64,000 bases of DNA from Sparassis latifolia (Eukaryota > Basidiomycota > Agaricomycetes > Polyporales > Sparassidaceae). Positions within the stretch are counted from its first letter, which is position 1; each line of letters begins with the position of its first letter. The stretch covers positions 124,001 to 188,000 of the forward strand of contig JAENRS010000019.1 of NCBI GenBank assembly GCA_018466975.1, in the 5' to 3' direction. Positions 23,336 to 34,876 of the stretch are shown piece by piece. A program made the position numbers and the translations under genes. The notes beneath the pieces were generated by a model that did no database searches, had not been told where the DNA came from, and worked only from the letters and a program-made list of their open reading frames with translations.

Positions 23336-24451
23336 CTACGAGAACACCTTAGCCACAGCCAACTCATCTTCTTCTCTCCTACGACCCTCCTTTCTGCTAC
23401 TCCTCTCCAACTGCGCATGCTTCCGGCTCTTGTACTTGTTACCCTTCTCCCTCTTCTGCGCCATGCGTACCGCAGCGGGAGAGATAAATTCTGAACAAGA
23501 CGTTAGCAATATCCGAAACCTGATCAGGCAGTCGAGATATGAACCAGGATTCGAATAGACCGTCGCCCCGCTGAAAGCGCCCTCAAATATACGGATTGGT
23601 GTGAGGACGAAACGTGGTCCGATCTCTACAAGCGAGGTTTGAGGTGGTCCGTTGGGCTGTAGTGGATCCTTCTCTATTATCTGTATCATTGTCAGGCCTT
23701 TCTAGTACGGCGGAGCAAATCCATGCAAACCTGAAAATTCCGGAACCAAATCTTGTTATCGAGCATGGAGAATGTTAGAACATGATCAACGAAAGGCTTC
23801 GCCTTGCGTGCTTGTGCTGGCACGCCGAAGATCTGAACGCAGTGTTACGCCGTGTCACTTGAGCGTAGAGAAAAAAAGATCACTTGCATGTGTGAACACT
23901 TCCTTGGTAAGCCGCCCCCACTCGCTGTCATCGAATGCCTTGTCAAAGCTCAAGATGCCCCTGCTGCCCTTGAGACAATTTCCCGTCATCTTCAGCTCGT
24001 CCATGGTATGCATGTTCTGGACGTGCATCTTGATACTGGGGCCATTCGGCGTCTTCGCGGCCCACAAATACAGGTCTTCATGGCGACGTGCCTCAAAGTA
24101 GAGTGCATTATTGCAGTTGTTGAGGTCGGCAAGCTCGGGAAGGAGGTTCAGATGATTTTTTGAGTCAAGTTTTGCATCTGCACGCGACATATTGGGTTAT
24201 AAATGAGCAGTATGAGCGACACGTCGCGTACCTTTCTTCACATGGGGTAATAAAGCCTCAAGATCGTTCATCAAGTGCCTCATACGGTGAGTTACTCCAC
24301 GAGAAGAGAGCAGTAGAACTCTCTGCTTGTTTCTCGGTTTCTTTGCTACCGCAGCCTCCACCACCTCCTCATCTTCTACCTCCTCGGCCTTACGTTTTCC
24401 CTTCCCCTTCACGTCTGCCTGCAATTTTTGTGTCTTCAGAAGAGATGCCAT
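23336..24451 (-). CDS. BRX1: Ribosome biogenesis protein BRX1 (Brix domain)
   Basis: Five exons: 24451-24232, 24177-23888, 23832-23731, 23680-23545, 23490-23336; 300 residues, all phases consistent. BRX1 family signatures in order: RNKQRVLLLSSRGVTHRMRH, LMNDLEALLPHVKK, LDSKNHLNLLPELADLNNCN, NALYFEARRHEDLYLWAA, KPFVDHVLTFSMLDNKIWFR, EIGPRFVLTPIRIFEGAFSG and a Lys/Arg-rich tail. BRX1 is a nucleolar factor for 60S subunit assembly that binds pre-rRNA through the Brix fold. Intron 2 (23887-23833) starts gcaagt: a GC donor is needed to join KEVFTH to IFGVPAQ, where the family is continuous, while GT alternatives break the frame. A decayed partial copy lies at 17120-17620. It is head-to-head with a RING gene. 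Confidence 0.95.
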
Positions 24452-24597
24452 GATTTTAAGAAGGAAAGATGCCGAGTATTTTCAGCCACCGCCTGGACTT
24501 TCAGGCACGTGACTCTGATATAACAGCCTCGCGTTGTGGACGCGCCGTGCACCGCTACGTCCCCTTTTCCTGACGTCGTTCGCCTTCGCGATCTACA
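24452..24597. promoter_or_regulatory. 146-bp bidirectional promoter of BRX1 and the RING gene
   Basis: Only 146 bp separate the two divergent start codons (24451 minus, 24598 plus). The stretch is A/T-rich near BRX1 and C/T-rich near the RING gene. No clear TATA box. Co-regulation is possible but not shown. Confidence 0.55.
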
Positions 24598-25635
24598 ATG
24601 AGGTGCAGCATATGTTTTGAAGGCCTCTGTGAAGAGAAATGTCCTATGACTACCCCCTGCGGCCATATGTATTGCATTGACTGTGCGACCTACAACTTCG
24701 TCGAACCCGGCTCTTTCTGCGCCATCTGCCGGAGACCGCAAACTCTGGACACGCTCATCCGACTCTACCCTGACTACGGGGACGACACAGAGCAGCGGGC
24801 ATCGTCATCCAAACGAGGTAGAAATGCTGACATGGGGCGGGAAGTGATCGATGCGTGTGCGGCCGTGCTCAAGAGCGGGGACTACGGAGCCGACGCGCTC
24901 GCGCCGGCGTTATCGAAGTACGTGGAGACATATTATTGAATTCTTGGCTCATGTCACTTAGATCAGAGAACCTTGTAGAGACATTGTCTCTATCGTCCCT
25001 GTCGCACGAAGCATCTGATGTGGGGGTATGTGTTTGATCGCCGCTCAAGGTCTACATGCTCTGGCTAACATGCAAAACTTCAGCGATTACTGAGATCCTT
25101 GACAACTATGTTGAATGAGATACGCTCCGTTGGTACTCGCCCAATCTCGACTCGTCTTGCGCTGAGAGTTCCAACAGAAACTGCAAGACGTGGAGCGTCT
25201 GCAGCAGCTGCAGGATGAACGCAACTCGTTCAAGCAGGCATATAAGAAGCAGAAGGAGAAACTGAAGGATCTGACCCGCATACAAGGGGACTTGCGCATG
25301 AATGCCGAGGTGGAGATTGCGCGGCAACGAAACGACTTGACAGCGCGAGCATCCAATCTGCAAGAGAAGTTGCAGGCAGTCATTTCTGAATTGTCCACCC
25401 AGCATGCGAGGGTTGAACAGCAGGCGCACACGATCGAGGATCTCGAGAAGGAGGTGTTGAAGTGGCGGTCTGATGCGACACGTTACAAGAAGAAGGTGCG
25501 TGGTTCCCTTTATACGAAGTCTGGTGAGAAGTCCCGACGTTTTAATCTTAGTATCACGTCCTCAAGACGAACGTCAATTCTGGGATGAAAGCCGCCCATG
25601 ATGGTTTTGCGGACGATTCGCTTGTGGTCATCTGA
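24598..25635 (+). CDS. RING-finger coiled-coil protein, probable E3 ubiquitin ligase
   Basis: Five exons: 24598-24917, 24962-25025, 25084-25128, 25178-25495, 25552-25635; 276 residues. An N-terminal C3HC4 RING starts at residue 3: C3-x2-C6, C21-x-H23, C26-x2-C29, C41-x2-C44. After a linker, a long helical, Gln/Glu/Lys-rich coiled coil (about residues 145-250: QDERNSFKQAYKKQKEKL onward) ends in a short tail. RING domains recruit E2 enzymes, and coiled coils commonly dimerise such ligases. The substrate is unknown. The third intron (25129-25177) needs the donor gttggt; an alternative at 25133 with acceptor gcaag changes only a few residues. The other introns have standard donors (gtacgt, gtatgt, gtgcgt). 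Confidence 0.85.
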
Positions 25636-27300
25636 TACCATGTGTTTTGTTGGGTCCTGATGTTGTTATGCGTAGCGTTGGCGCTGGATATAAACGATAC
25701 CCTTGGATTCGTGAGTGCTTAGACAGCGTACAGGACCAAGTCCAAATATTGAAAACACTGAGGAGTATCATCTCTAGTGCCTAGTGATGGTGTACGTGGA
25801 GACTGGAGCTTGGGGGGCAGGGCCCCTATCAAGAAGAGGCTGGCTCTCCCGTGCACTTGAATTCTGCTGCTTGTCTGATGCCGCCATGGCGCGAAACCTG
25901 CGAAACACTCGACCGCTTACGATCTGTTGGCGTATAACATCGCTGTCGTGAACGAGGATGTGGCCACGTTTTTCGGTGATCCTGTCTTGCTTGGGCCCGC
26001 AGTGGACCCTGTCATGTCGACATGCCTCCTGGACCATCAATTAAATCGAGGCGACTCTTCCGCTACTTGAAAGACTTCTTCACGGGGCACCATCGGAATC
26101 CGCGGTCGATGATTTCACCTTTTCTCTCCTTAGTTTGCTCTGGACTATGACGAACCCGACCGTGTTCTACACCAGTGATTGGAGATCAGCTTCCTAATGT
26201 ATTGTGTGTACATTGAGGTCACGCCGGACGTCTGCGTTCTTGACGGCGGTGACTTCAAGGAATTTCCTCTCTTCCAGGTGGTTAAGGTACGCCGGTAGAG
26301 TGTCAGGACCCGACGTTAATGCTAATAACTCTCAAGTGTCGTGACACGACGATCCTGAAACCATGCTAATTGTAGACGCTATTGACGCATTTTATGAAAA
26401 CAATAATTGTCGCCGGCTGGTTGGACGGCTGACCATACCAGCCAAAGTATTCGCTGGGATCGTCATCAGGGAACCGTTCCGACATTCTATAAGATCCCCG
26501 TCACGAATACACTCCTCAACTCCGTTATAAATGCGCAGTTCCCTCTTTAGCAAATCGTCGACCATGCGCTAATTCCTGTGCCAAACGGTTCCGATTTATT
26601 AGAAGGAGTGCGGTCTTTGGAGAACGGGCGTATTATTCTACAGCGTTTTGAAGCCTTTAAACAATTCATTTAGGAGTGAGCTTCCTAATCATACTTATGC
26701 GTCACTGCAGACTAACTTCGTTGCATATCAAATTTCCTTTCTTCGTACCATTTTGTGTAATGTGAGCACAGACAAAAAGAAAGCAAACAGATGACGAGGG
26801 GTGTGATCTAAATGTCTGGGCGGCAGTTGAGACCATCGGTGTATATAGTACGAGTCAATTTATTCATTCTCTCGTGGATGTCGCTGGGCTTCCTATGCGC
26901 ATGCGCCCTAGCCGTAGCATGAATCTCAATTTTATCATACCGCATCTCCCTCTCGTCTTGCTATTTACCGCTGTCATCGCTCGCACTGGATTGATCAAGG
27001 ACACTCTTAGTTTGACGATTGACTGCGTACAGGACCAGAATTCAAATTTTCAGGGAAACACCGAAAAGTGCGAATGCTATGCTATAATGCTTTGTCGGGA
27101 GCAACAGCAGAGGGGTGAGAGGGGAAAGGCGGGTAAAAGGACATGCAGGGAGATTGCAAAGCAGGATACAACCGAATGCGCGACTCTGGTCGAGTATTTG
27201 AGCAATAATATGATGCATACAAGGCGCATAAATAACAAGACAGCTGCAAAAGACATGTTCGCGCTTGAGGTCGACTGCCTACTTACGGTAAGTAACCTGT
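25636..27300. other. Gene-poor stretch with possible decayed coding fragments
   Basis: No intact gene. Plus-strand fragments around 25,900-26,290 read briefly as protein (for example VTPDVCVLDGGDFKEFPLFQ near 26,220-26,280) but are cut by many stops. The right end is 3' flank of the KH-domain gene. Confidence 0.4.
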
Positions 27301-28734
27301 TCACGAGCTGGAAGACTGTGCTCGAAGCTGCTTCTGTTTCTCTTGTTCCAAGCGCTAATTCAACCTCATCAATCGAGGCGCCGATAATAGAAGTTAGCAT
27401 AAGGCTTACATGGTACAGCAGCTGCACCGCCATTTGTATGTTGGCGGGCTGGCCTGTGATTACAACCAGCCTCTCTCCCTCACCTCCTGCAGGTGCAGTA
27501 CCGCCGTTCATCCCCACACCGACCGCGCCTGGCTCCATAATCTTGATCTGGCTAGCGCTCATATGCCGAATCTCGTTGATCTTGGCGCCACCCTTCCCGA
27601 TAATGCACCCGACGAGGTCGTTCGGGATATAAATCTGCTGCGTCTGCAGTTGCTGCGGCGGATTGTGCGAAGCGCTACCCGAAGCATAGGGCGGCGCAGA
27701 GTAGCCTGGTACATATGATGAGCCTCCATATGCCGGGCGACGTGAGTAGCTCGATGGGCGATACGACGAATTGTTGTACGACGGCATACGCTCGTTCGCC
27801 TCGATTAGGATGTTCCCAATATAGTAAGTGGCGATATGGATCGCGTCCGCCACGCCAGACACGCTTAGGACGCGCTAGAGCATGTAGGATGTCATGTAAC
27901 AGTCCCAGGACACGGACGTGGTGTCTCACCTCAGTAGAACCAGGTAACATACCCTCGCTGGCATTGAGTCGGGCTCCACTAGCATCCTGGATCTCCTTGA
28001 TCTTTGTTCCACCCTTACCAATGACAGAACCCATGCGAGAATTCGGGATCATGAACTTGATAGTGACAGCACGGCTGCCAGGAACGGAAGGCTTGTCAAA
28101 CGGCTCGTCGTTGATCCGCCGCACGATGAGGCCAAATGCCTTTGTATCACGTTGAGAGAGTATAAGCGCCTTTGTGTACATCGCGACTCACTTTGGATAC
28201 CGCGTCCAATGGCCCACTAACATTCAAAATACGTTCAGGATTGCCCGGAATACTTTCCGACACCATAACCCGAGCCCCACTCTTCTCCCTGATTTCGTTC
28301 ACATGCGAACCTCCTTTGCCAATGATGATTGAGGCATCCTGGGTTACAATCAAGCACCGCATGTGTATGTTCGCCGAAGGGGGTGCAGACGCGGGAGCGG
28401 GTGCAGCAGAAGTGGTCGCAGAAGATTCGCGTGTCTCGCCAGAAGAAGTGGCGTCCACAGAGGTCTCCGGCATTTCAGCTGAGGCGGGCTTGTCGGAAGG
28501 CTGAGAGGGTGAAGGGGTAGACGCAGCTGTGTCGTCCGCGGACACCACGACCTCGGTCATATTTACGTCACCCGTCATCGACGCTGCGACAGCGGATGGG
28601 ACGGAACCTTGGAGAGCCTGGCTGCGCAAGTCATCCGAGGACGTAGCGCCTGTATTGGCCCGCTTGTGGTGCTTTTGTTGTTCGTTGTCCGAAGGCGAGC
28701 GGGAACGTTTCCTGGTCGAGTCGGCTTCTGGCAT
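27301..28734 (-). CDS. Three-KH-domain RNA-binding protein (PCBP/HEK2/PBP2-like)
   Basis: Four exons: 28734-28192, 28139-27930, 27874-27410, 27354-27301; 423 residues. Three KH domains with intact GKGG loops at residues 139-142, 222-225 and 344-347, each in the typical IIGKGGxxxxEIR context. The N-terminal 120 residues are acidic/Ser-rich and disordered. A Tyr/Ser/Pro-rich linker separates KH2 and KH3, as in poly(C)-binding proteins and yeast Hek2/Pbp2, which bind single-stranded RNA or DNA and act in mRNA stability, localisation or telomere maintenance. The last intron has an ideal branch site (gctaac) and gives a short Gln/Lys/Ser tail ending at 27301. The exact orthologue cannot be fixed without alignment. 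Confidence 0.92.
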
Positions 28735-29092
28735 GGTTGCAAATTTAGTGGATTTTATGTGGACAGACGGTGCGTGTCAGGGCCAGTCAGCAAGAGACAC
28801 GGGGAGAGGCTTGGGACAGGATTCGGGATGGTGGATGGGTTCTGGGGGACGCAGCGGGAATGGTGAGGAGGGAGACGTGGGAAGGAAGTAGGCATCGAGC
28901 TGCGAGAGACATGACTCACCTGCTGGTCGCTGTGCTGGACGACGACGAAAGGGTCGAGCACACCGTGACAGACGATGATGGACACCGTAACTTATAGGAG
29001 GATGTTTATGAGACCAAACAACTTGATTACGTAATACCTGTCTTTCTTCTTTCCCAGGGTTGCGTCTGGTTGCGTCTCTCCTCCGACCCACC
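28735..29092. promoter_or_regulatory. Divergent promoter region between KH and Crinkler-type genes
   Basis: 358 bp between two divergent start codons; G-rich next to the KH gene. No clear TATA box; a ctttcttctttcccag tract precedes the plus-strand ATG at 29093. Frames running through it on either strand are shadows. Confidence 0.5.
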
Positions 29093-30916
29093 ATGGCCAC
29101 CGCCCAGCCCAAGGTTGTATACCGTTGTGTCGAGTCCCACGAGCCATTGTCGATCCTCAGCATTGAGCTCAGCCCTGAAGCGTTCGTCTTCGATCTCGTA
29201 GCTGCGATCAAAGAGGAAACACACTGCCCTTCAGAAGTCTTACGTGTGTATAAGTTCGACCAACCGCTGGCCGGCCGTCCTTTTCCGGACAGAGTACGGG
29301 AATTTGACCCGCGTTCCAAGAATTCTCTCGACTGGACGTCGCAGCTTTCCTCTTACTTCGGTGGTCCTCCTAACACAGATAATCTCCATATAATCATTGT
29401 TCGTCCATGTAGGTCCTTGCCGTACTCGTGCGCATGATCGCACGTTCTGACAGTGATACTATAGCAGGGGTATACAAAAGGTCACGCTCGTCGTCATCCG
29501 ATCTTCCGCTACAGAAGCGCCAGAAGAGGATTGAAGAGTTATTGCCTCAAAAGGCGCCGTCGACCCTTGCTCAACCGGCGGTGTTTAAAGTTGAGCAGGA
29601 GAAAAATGACTTGTTCGATTTCAACCGCCCTTCACGCCCTGACAGTATTCCTATCACCCTTCTACACCTCGTATTCGGTCAGTTTGTTGACGATTCGATG
29701 CGGTTGACGCCTGCGGCAGAAGATTACAATTTTGCGATAGCCCTGCGCGATGTTATGGCGCAGTGTTACGAGAACGAAGCATCGCGCGTGGATGCGTTCC
29801 GCCGTGTCTTCAAGGAATACTACGGGATTGTATTGGGTCAGACAGGAGAGCCGCTGTCCAACTCTATCACCAAATGGCAATTATCGCGTGAAAGCGTTCT
29901 GTGCTGTGACAGGCCAAGCAAATAATGAAATCGGATCGTCAAATGCTGACCCTTACTTACGAGCCGGAATCCACTATGCACACTTCGTGAAGTCGATGAA
30001 GGCAACGTTGAAGGGGACAGTTCTACCATGTCTGATTGTATATTGTTTTGGTCAGTGTTTTCGTCCCTCCCTTGGAGCATTGATCAACACGTTATTCGAT
30101 GCAGGACCGTGGTTAGGTATTGCGGGTGCAGCATACACGGGTGTCGTCCGTCAGGACGTTCTCACCCCAGTCCTTCCTCTGATATGGGAGCCCAGAGATG
30201 AAATCATGATCACAAGTGCAGCGCGAATCTTTGGTGCTCTAAAAACGGCTATTAGTCGACTCCATTCCTACTACGTTGTCCAGCTACCTCTCATTCTTTC
30301 GCTGGAGTCGAAGTTGCCCGGTGTGGAGTATCCGTATCCCACCGTGTACCGTTGCCTGACGACCGCTGTCGACATCTCGTTTCGATATATAGGCGTCATC
30401 CCGCACAAATTAATTTTCAAGGGGCTAACAAGCAGCGAAGAACCAATCATTATTAAGTTTACGCGCAGGTACTCTAAACAAGCGCATATCTATTGTGCAG
30501 ATCGCGGCGTCTCTCCACGCCTACGCGGCTACGAAGAAATACCCGGAGCATGGCACATGGTCATCATGGACATGTTGGACCCCGCTCTCTATTTTTCGCT
30601 GGATGACGCTAGGGACAATTTACACGAACACTTGGGGCTCATTCAGAGCACGGTTGAGGATATGATTTGTTCTCTACACGGGGGCGGTTTCGTTCACGGC
30701 GACTTACGCGATGCCAATTTTCTGGTGGCGGTAGGAGGGCTGATTGATGTCAAGCTTATTGATTTCGATTGGGCAGGTCCAGTAGGCGAGGTCCGGTACC
30801 CTCCAAATGTGAATCGAGTGACGGTGCGCCGACCTGCAGGAGTTTTTGACGGGGAACTTATTGAGAAGGAACATGACCTTACGATGATTGGCTTTATGTT
30901 TCATAATAAATCTTGA
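29093..30916 (+). CDS. Crinkler (CRN)-type protein with C-terminal kinase-like domain
   Basis: Four exons: 29093-29408, 29468-29836, 29913-30050, 30105-30916; 544 residues. Residues ~8-105 form a ubiquitin-like header domain (LSIELSPEAFVFDLVAAIK ... TDNLHIIIVRP), as in Crinkler proteins. A Ser/Lys/Arg linker (KRSRSSSS, QKRQKR) may be a nuclear signal. The middle contains GPWLGIAGAAYTG, typical of fungal Crinkler kinases. The C-terminus is protein-kinase-like: putative ATP Lys in IIIKFTRRY, catalytic loop HGDLRDAN (H472, D474, N479) and DFDWAG (D494-D496). Crinklers are effectors in oomycetes; in fungi their role is largely unknown (intracellular conflict or self/non-self response is proposed). 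Intron 2 (76 bp) has a weak donor gtcaga. No signal peptide is seen. Confidence 0.8.
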
Positions 30917-31493
30917 TATATTTATACTCCTAACGTGTGAGATTTCTCACTTTGAAGTGAAGTGGAGGTTCGCAGAGAAAGGGCCAGTCGTAAGCCACTG
31001 ACCGCGCGGTTGCAAATATATATGTTGGTTCATATGCATGCTGTCAATCACGATGGCTCCGCGCATTAGTCGTTTAATATTAGATTGAAGAAACCATTGT
31101 CTCGTTTGTAGTAAGTAGACCATAGCTAAGGCCGAAAACCGAGTCCATTGTTTGCGACGACAGGATCTCGATTGGGACAATCACTTCTCGGTGGCGTTGC
31201 TGAGTCAGCGGCCATTTGAGGCACCAGTTCGTTGCCTTTCTTCCTGATTCAGCCGACAAAAGCCTGTCGGACAAAAGGAATGCTATACCAAGGATTCGCC
31301 TGCAATATTCAGGGCTGCTGCTTCGCCATGATGTTGGGAAACATGCGTATCAGGCCCTTGTGCAAAGGTCGCTTTGTATCCACTGCCTCAGGCGGGGTAT
31401 ATAACATCAGCCTTCCTCTGCCATCCTGTGCTCTGCCGTCGTAGGCCTACCCTCCACGTCCTTCCAGATATCTTCCATAATCTCGGATGCGCC
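30917..31493. other. Intergenic region
   Basis: No gene recognised. The left end is 3' flank of the Crinkler-type gene; the right end, C/T-rich, is probably the promoter of the arrestin-like gene. Confidence 0.5.
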
Positions 31494-33259
31494 ATGACTA
31501 TTTCTTTAGATATAGTACCCTTCTCGCAGTCGTTAGACATGTACGGGGAGCCAGACCGCTCGTAAGTTCTTCAATACGCATCGTATTTCGTTCTCATGTT
31601 GAACCCACTCTAGTACCGCGTACTCGCTTTCTGGCCACATTTCTGTTAAAGTCTCATCATCGCCCGGCTATTTTCGCAGCACCAAGCTTCACGTCTCCTT
31701 CTCAATTCCCTCACTGTTGTGTTCGAGGACAGACCGAGATGATCTCCACGAGATGGGTTATACAGGTTGCCGTCTTTGTTCTGTATCGCAGGAGCTCATC
31801 CATGGCGAACCCGTTGAGCTCAGCCATGAGGGCTCCGACCCAAGTACCTGGAATGTAGTGTTTAACCTCGCGGTACCGGGGTGGCTACCAGAGACTGCTG
31901 TGTTCGGTGAGAATGAGGATGAAAAGGCTGGCACGCATTATGCTCTGCATGCTACAGCGGAATTCTCCGACCTCAACGATGGTGCAGGGCCGTCTCTACT
32001 GTCTGCACTCTGCTTCCCGTTCCGACCCTCCAGGCGCACCGTCGCGGCCCCGATCTTTGACGTTCCGTTGAAACGCTTCATGTGTCCCCAGGCAGGGCCA
32101 TCGTCTGAGTCTTCCTTCCCTTCTACTGTTACCCACCCCATCTACAGTCTCTATGCCCAGGCTGCTGATCCGGCTCACGGCGAAGGGACAGTTGATCGTA
32201 TACCCATGGAGATCCTAACAAACTTTCGCGTGCTGGCTTCAGTTCCTCAGTATATAGACCCCAAGGATACTTCCTTCGGACTTTCGTTGCGCATCCGTGT
32301 TGCAGATATTCCTGGGAAAGAACGCAAGCGCCTGCGGATCGCTTCGTTTGACCTGGAAGTCGAACAGATGGAGCGTTATCGGTAAGCGTAGACTCATTAC
32401 TTGTTGTAACGCGACCCCTGATTTGTCTTCTTAGCTCTTCGCCTATATCATCGTATACATCACAGTTTCCTCTACCACCCGCGTCGGGACAACCGCCCAG
32501 GAAGCCGTTACTCAACCCACACCCGCTGCAACCCGTTTATGAACTTGGTCTGGTCGGAGATAGAAGCTTTGTGCGCTCGTGCACACGCAGCCTGTCTTTG
32601 CTCCCGTCTGACGCGTCGGGTCACTATTCAATATCGGGTGATGGCTACGCCTTCTCCCAAGAAGCAGACCCTTCTCGCGGCAACGTCTGGTACTCTGTAC
32701 AAACACAGGTCCCAGTAGCGCATACGATGACAGCGGAGAGCAGCAAGGGGACTGTTACCTACAAGCTGCGGAGTCTTGTTTCAGTCCCTTATTTGCTGTA
32801 CAACACCGGCTCCATATTTCCCTTCTGTGCACATACGATATCACAGAGGGTGAGAATCCAGAGAGGATTACAGAGCGCCTGCGGTTTCAGGTCCCTCTTC
32901 GCTTCGCACACGTCATTGCAGGCAGCCCTAGTGTCATATCGCGGGACACTACACCTTCCCTTCTCTCTGGACATTCACCCTCGTCATCTATCGATTCTGT
33001 GCGGAGCAATGCACTCCTGCTGCAAGACTATATGCCACCACCAGGACTCAGCATGCCGTATGCGCAGACGCTGCCTGCGTATTCGCAACTGTTTGATCCC
33101 AATGGTGATAGAAAGATCGATTACTCCGTTCCACTGCCGCCGTATACGCCCCCTTCCTCATGTCATACGTATTCATCTTCATCGTTGTCGAGCTTGGATT
33201 TCGCCTCGATCCAGAGCCATAGTTCGGATCTCGAATCGGACACGTTCTCCAATGCATAG
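31494..33259 (+). CDS. Arrestin-like (alpha-arrestin fold) protein
   Basis: Four exons: 31494-31561, 31614-32381, 32435-32637, 32709-33259; 529 residues. The N-terminal half has arrestin strands (STAYSLSGHISVKVSSS, LHVSFSIPSLL, WNVVFNLAVPGWLPETA, THYALHATAEF). The C-terminal half has FAVQHRLHISLLCTYDI and ERLRFQVPLRFAHVIAGSP, matching the arrestin C-domain. A Pro/Ser-rich tail follows, with PPPGLSM and PLPPYTPP. Fungal alpha-arrestins are adaptors between Rsp5-type ligases and membrane transporters. The PPYT in the tail is a possible PY-like contact. The third intron (32638-32708) is inferred from frame and domain continuity; a donor at 32620 would also keep frame. Confidence 0.82.
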
Positions 33260-33590
33260 CGACGACTTGCTGGTCTTCTGCATCTCTGTATCTACTGTTC
33301 TCCGATCTATTTGGCTGCTGTGAGGCTTTGTTTCCACAGCTTGTACCCTTCGTCATCCTCCTTATTGTATTCCATCACGTTCGTTTCGTTCAATGTGCGC
33401 ATCATGGTCGCCTCGCTCGTTTCGTCGATTTATCACTTAGTCCAAGTGTATGAATGCTCTCTCCATAGTACTGTTATCCAGTAATGTATCCTCTAGACAA
33501 GAAATACTAGTTCAGATACTAGTGGTCATTGGTGGAAACTGTTAGGATCAATAGATAACTTCGAAAAGACAACGTACTCTCGTACCATCC
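33260..33590. other. Convergent 3' flanks
   Basis: Between the arrestin-like gene (+) and the phosphodiesterase gene (-). A/T-rich; no gene seen. Confidence 0.5.
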
Positions 33591-34255
33591 TTAAGCAGGG
33601 CAAAGAGGAACCTTGTGAAGGATTGCCCATTCTCGAGGATGTCCATCACACTTTGCAACCCAGATTTCGGCCCCATCGAAGCCTTCGAGCCCATTACCGT
33701 TGCCGTCTTCTGCGGCAGATCCTTCAACGGGAAGCGGCTGGCAGTTTAACATAACACCATCTGCAATTTCGACTACACTCCCAGTCGATCGCAATGTCTC
33801 TGCAACATGCGCACGCTCTTCCCGATCGGCATCGTCGATGTAGTAGAGTGACATGTGCGAGATGGGAGGTACCGTCCGTTCGCCAAGGGTCTGCCGTAGA
33901 TGTGTCCGCAACGCCATGAGCTCCGGGGACTCATGCACGGACACATACACTGACATGAAGTACTTGTCGCCGACATCCAACGACTTGAAGCGGACGGGTA
34001 TGACGCTTGTCGCTTCCGGGATCGCTTCGAGGAGGCGGGACAGTTCTGTGCTCGGCGGGACAGTGGTGAGGGTGATGTGAGGATCAAACCTGGGGAATGA
34101 AGACGGAGATTTGGCGCTTGGGGGAGATATCCTCATCAACCTCTCGATCTTCGATGCGATGGTTGACGATGGTACGAGCCACAAAGATGTGCCTGACGGT
34201 CGCCCGCCTTAAGCATAGGATCAAAGCATTGATGATAACGCTGACACGAACCCAT
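33591..34255 (-). CDS. CPD1: 2',3'-cyclic-nucleotide 3'-phosphodiesterase (CPD1-type 2H phosphoesterase)
   Basis: Two exons: a 4-nt first exon ATGG (34255-34252), a 59-bp intron (34251-34193), then 34192-33591; 201 residues. The splice yields MGTSLWLVP, the expected N-terminus of this family; without it the frame has no ATG. The two 2H catalytic motifs are present: H40-I-T42 (FDPHITLTT) and H114-M-S116 (ISHMSLYY). CPD1-type enzymes open ADP-ribose 1'',2''-cyclic phosphate made during tRNA splicing, and other 2',3'-cyclic nucleotides. The insert EGSAAEDGNGNGLEGFDGA near the C-terminus is loop-like. The length (about 200-240 aa in fungi) fits. Confidence 0.9.
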
Positions 34256-34876
34256 CGTATAGACCTGTTAACAGATCCGCAGAGGTAGTAGATTCTGCCT
34301 GCATGCCAATTTAGCCCAACTTGAACCCGCTCAGTTGAAACAACCATACTCACGAGACGATCGGATACACAGCTAACTTGAAGGGATCGCGCAGAGGAAA
34401 TCGTGTTAGGGTATCCTTCTTGCACAGATTTATACGATGTTTCCTGCACGCAGTGCGTTCCAAAGGCGGCTTCGCAAGAGATAAGATTAGATCCAGCGGA
34501 CGTTGAGTAGCACGTGGCAGTATCCATAAGGACCCACAACTGTATGCAGAGATTGAGAGACCCTTGTTCAGAACCTTCAGCCGCAAGACAAAAAGCCGCT
34601 GAAAATTGTTGTGCGGTGTTCTAATACCTTCATTACGTATATCTTGTCGAGCTACGGAACAAATACATTTCCGGCACACGAAACCAAGAAAACAATAACA
34701 TCCAATTAGACCTTGTTGTATTGACTGATTCTTAGGCGCCGCTGGTATCATTAAAGACCTTCACGACGAAATGACAGCCTTAACCTGGTTGTTCACGAAC
34801 ACACTGCCTGTCCTCTGGTTAGGCGGCTTCTACTGATCTGCGATCATACACGTTCCGTTCCAATAATTCATTAATC
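34256..34876. other. Divergent intergenic region
   Basis: Between CPD1 (-) and the basic protein gene (+). No gene recognised; minus-strand frames here lack any domain. Confidence 0.45.

Noticed and set aside
26874..27632. 252-codon plus-strand ORF
   Set aside because: Antisense to the KH-domain gene's third exon and its 3' flank; no domain.
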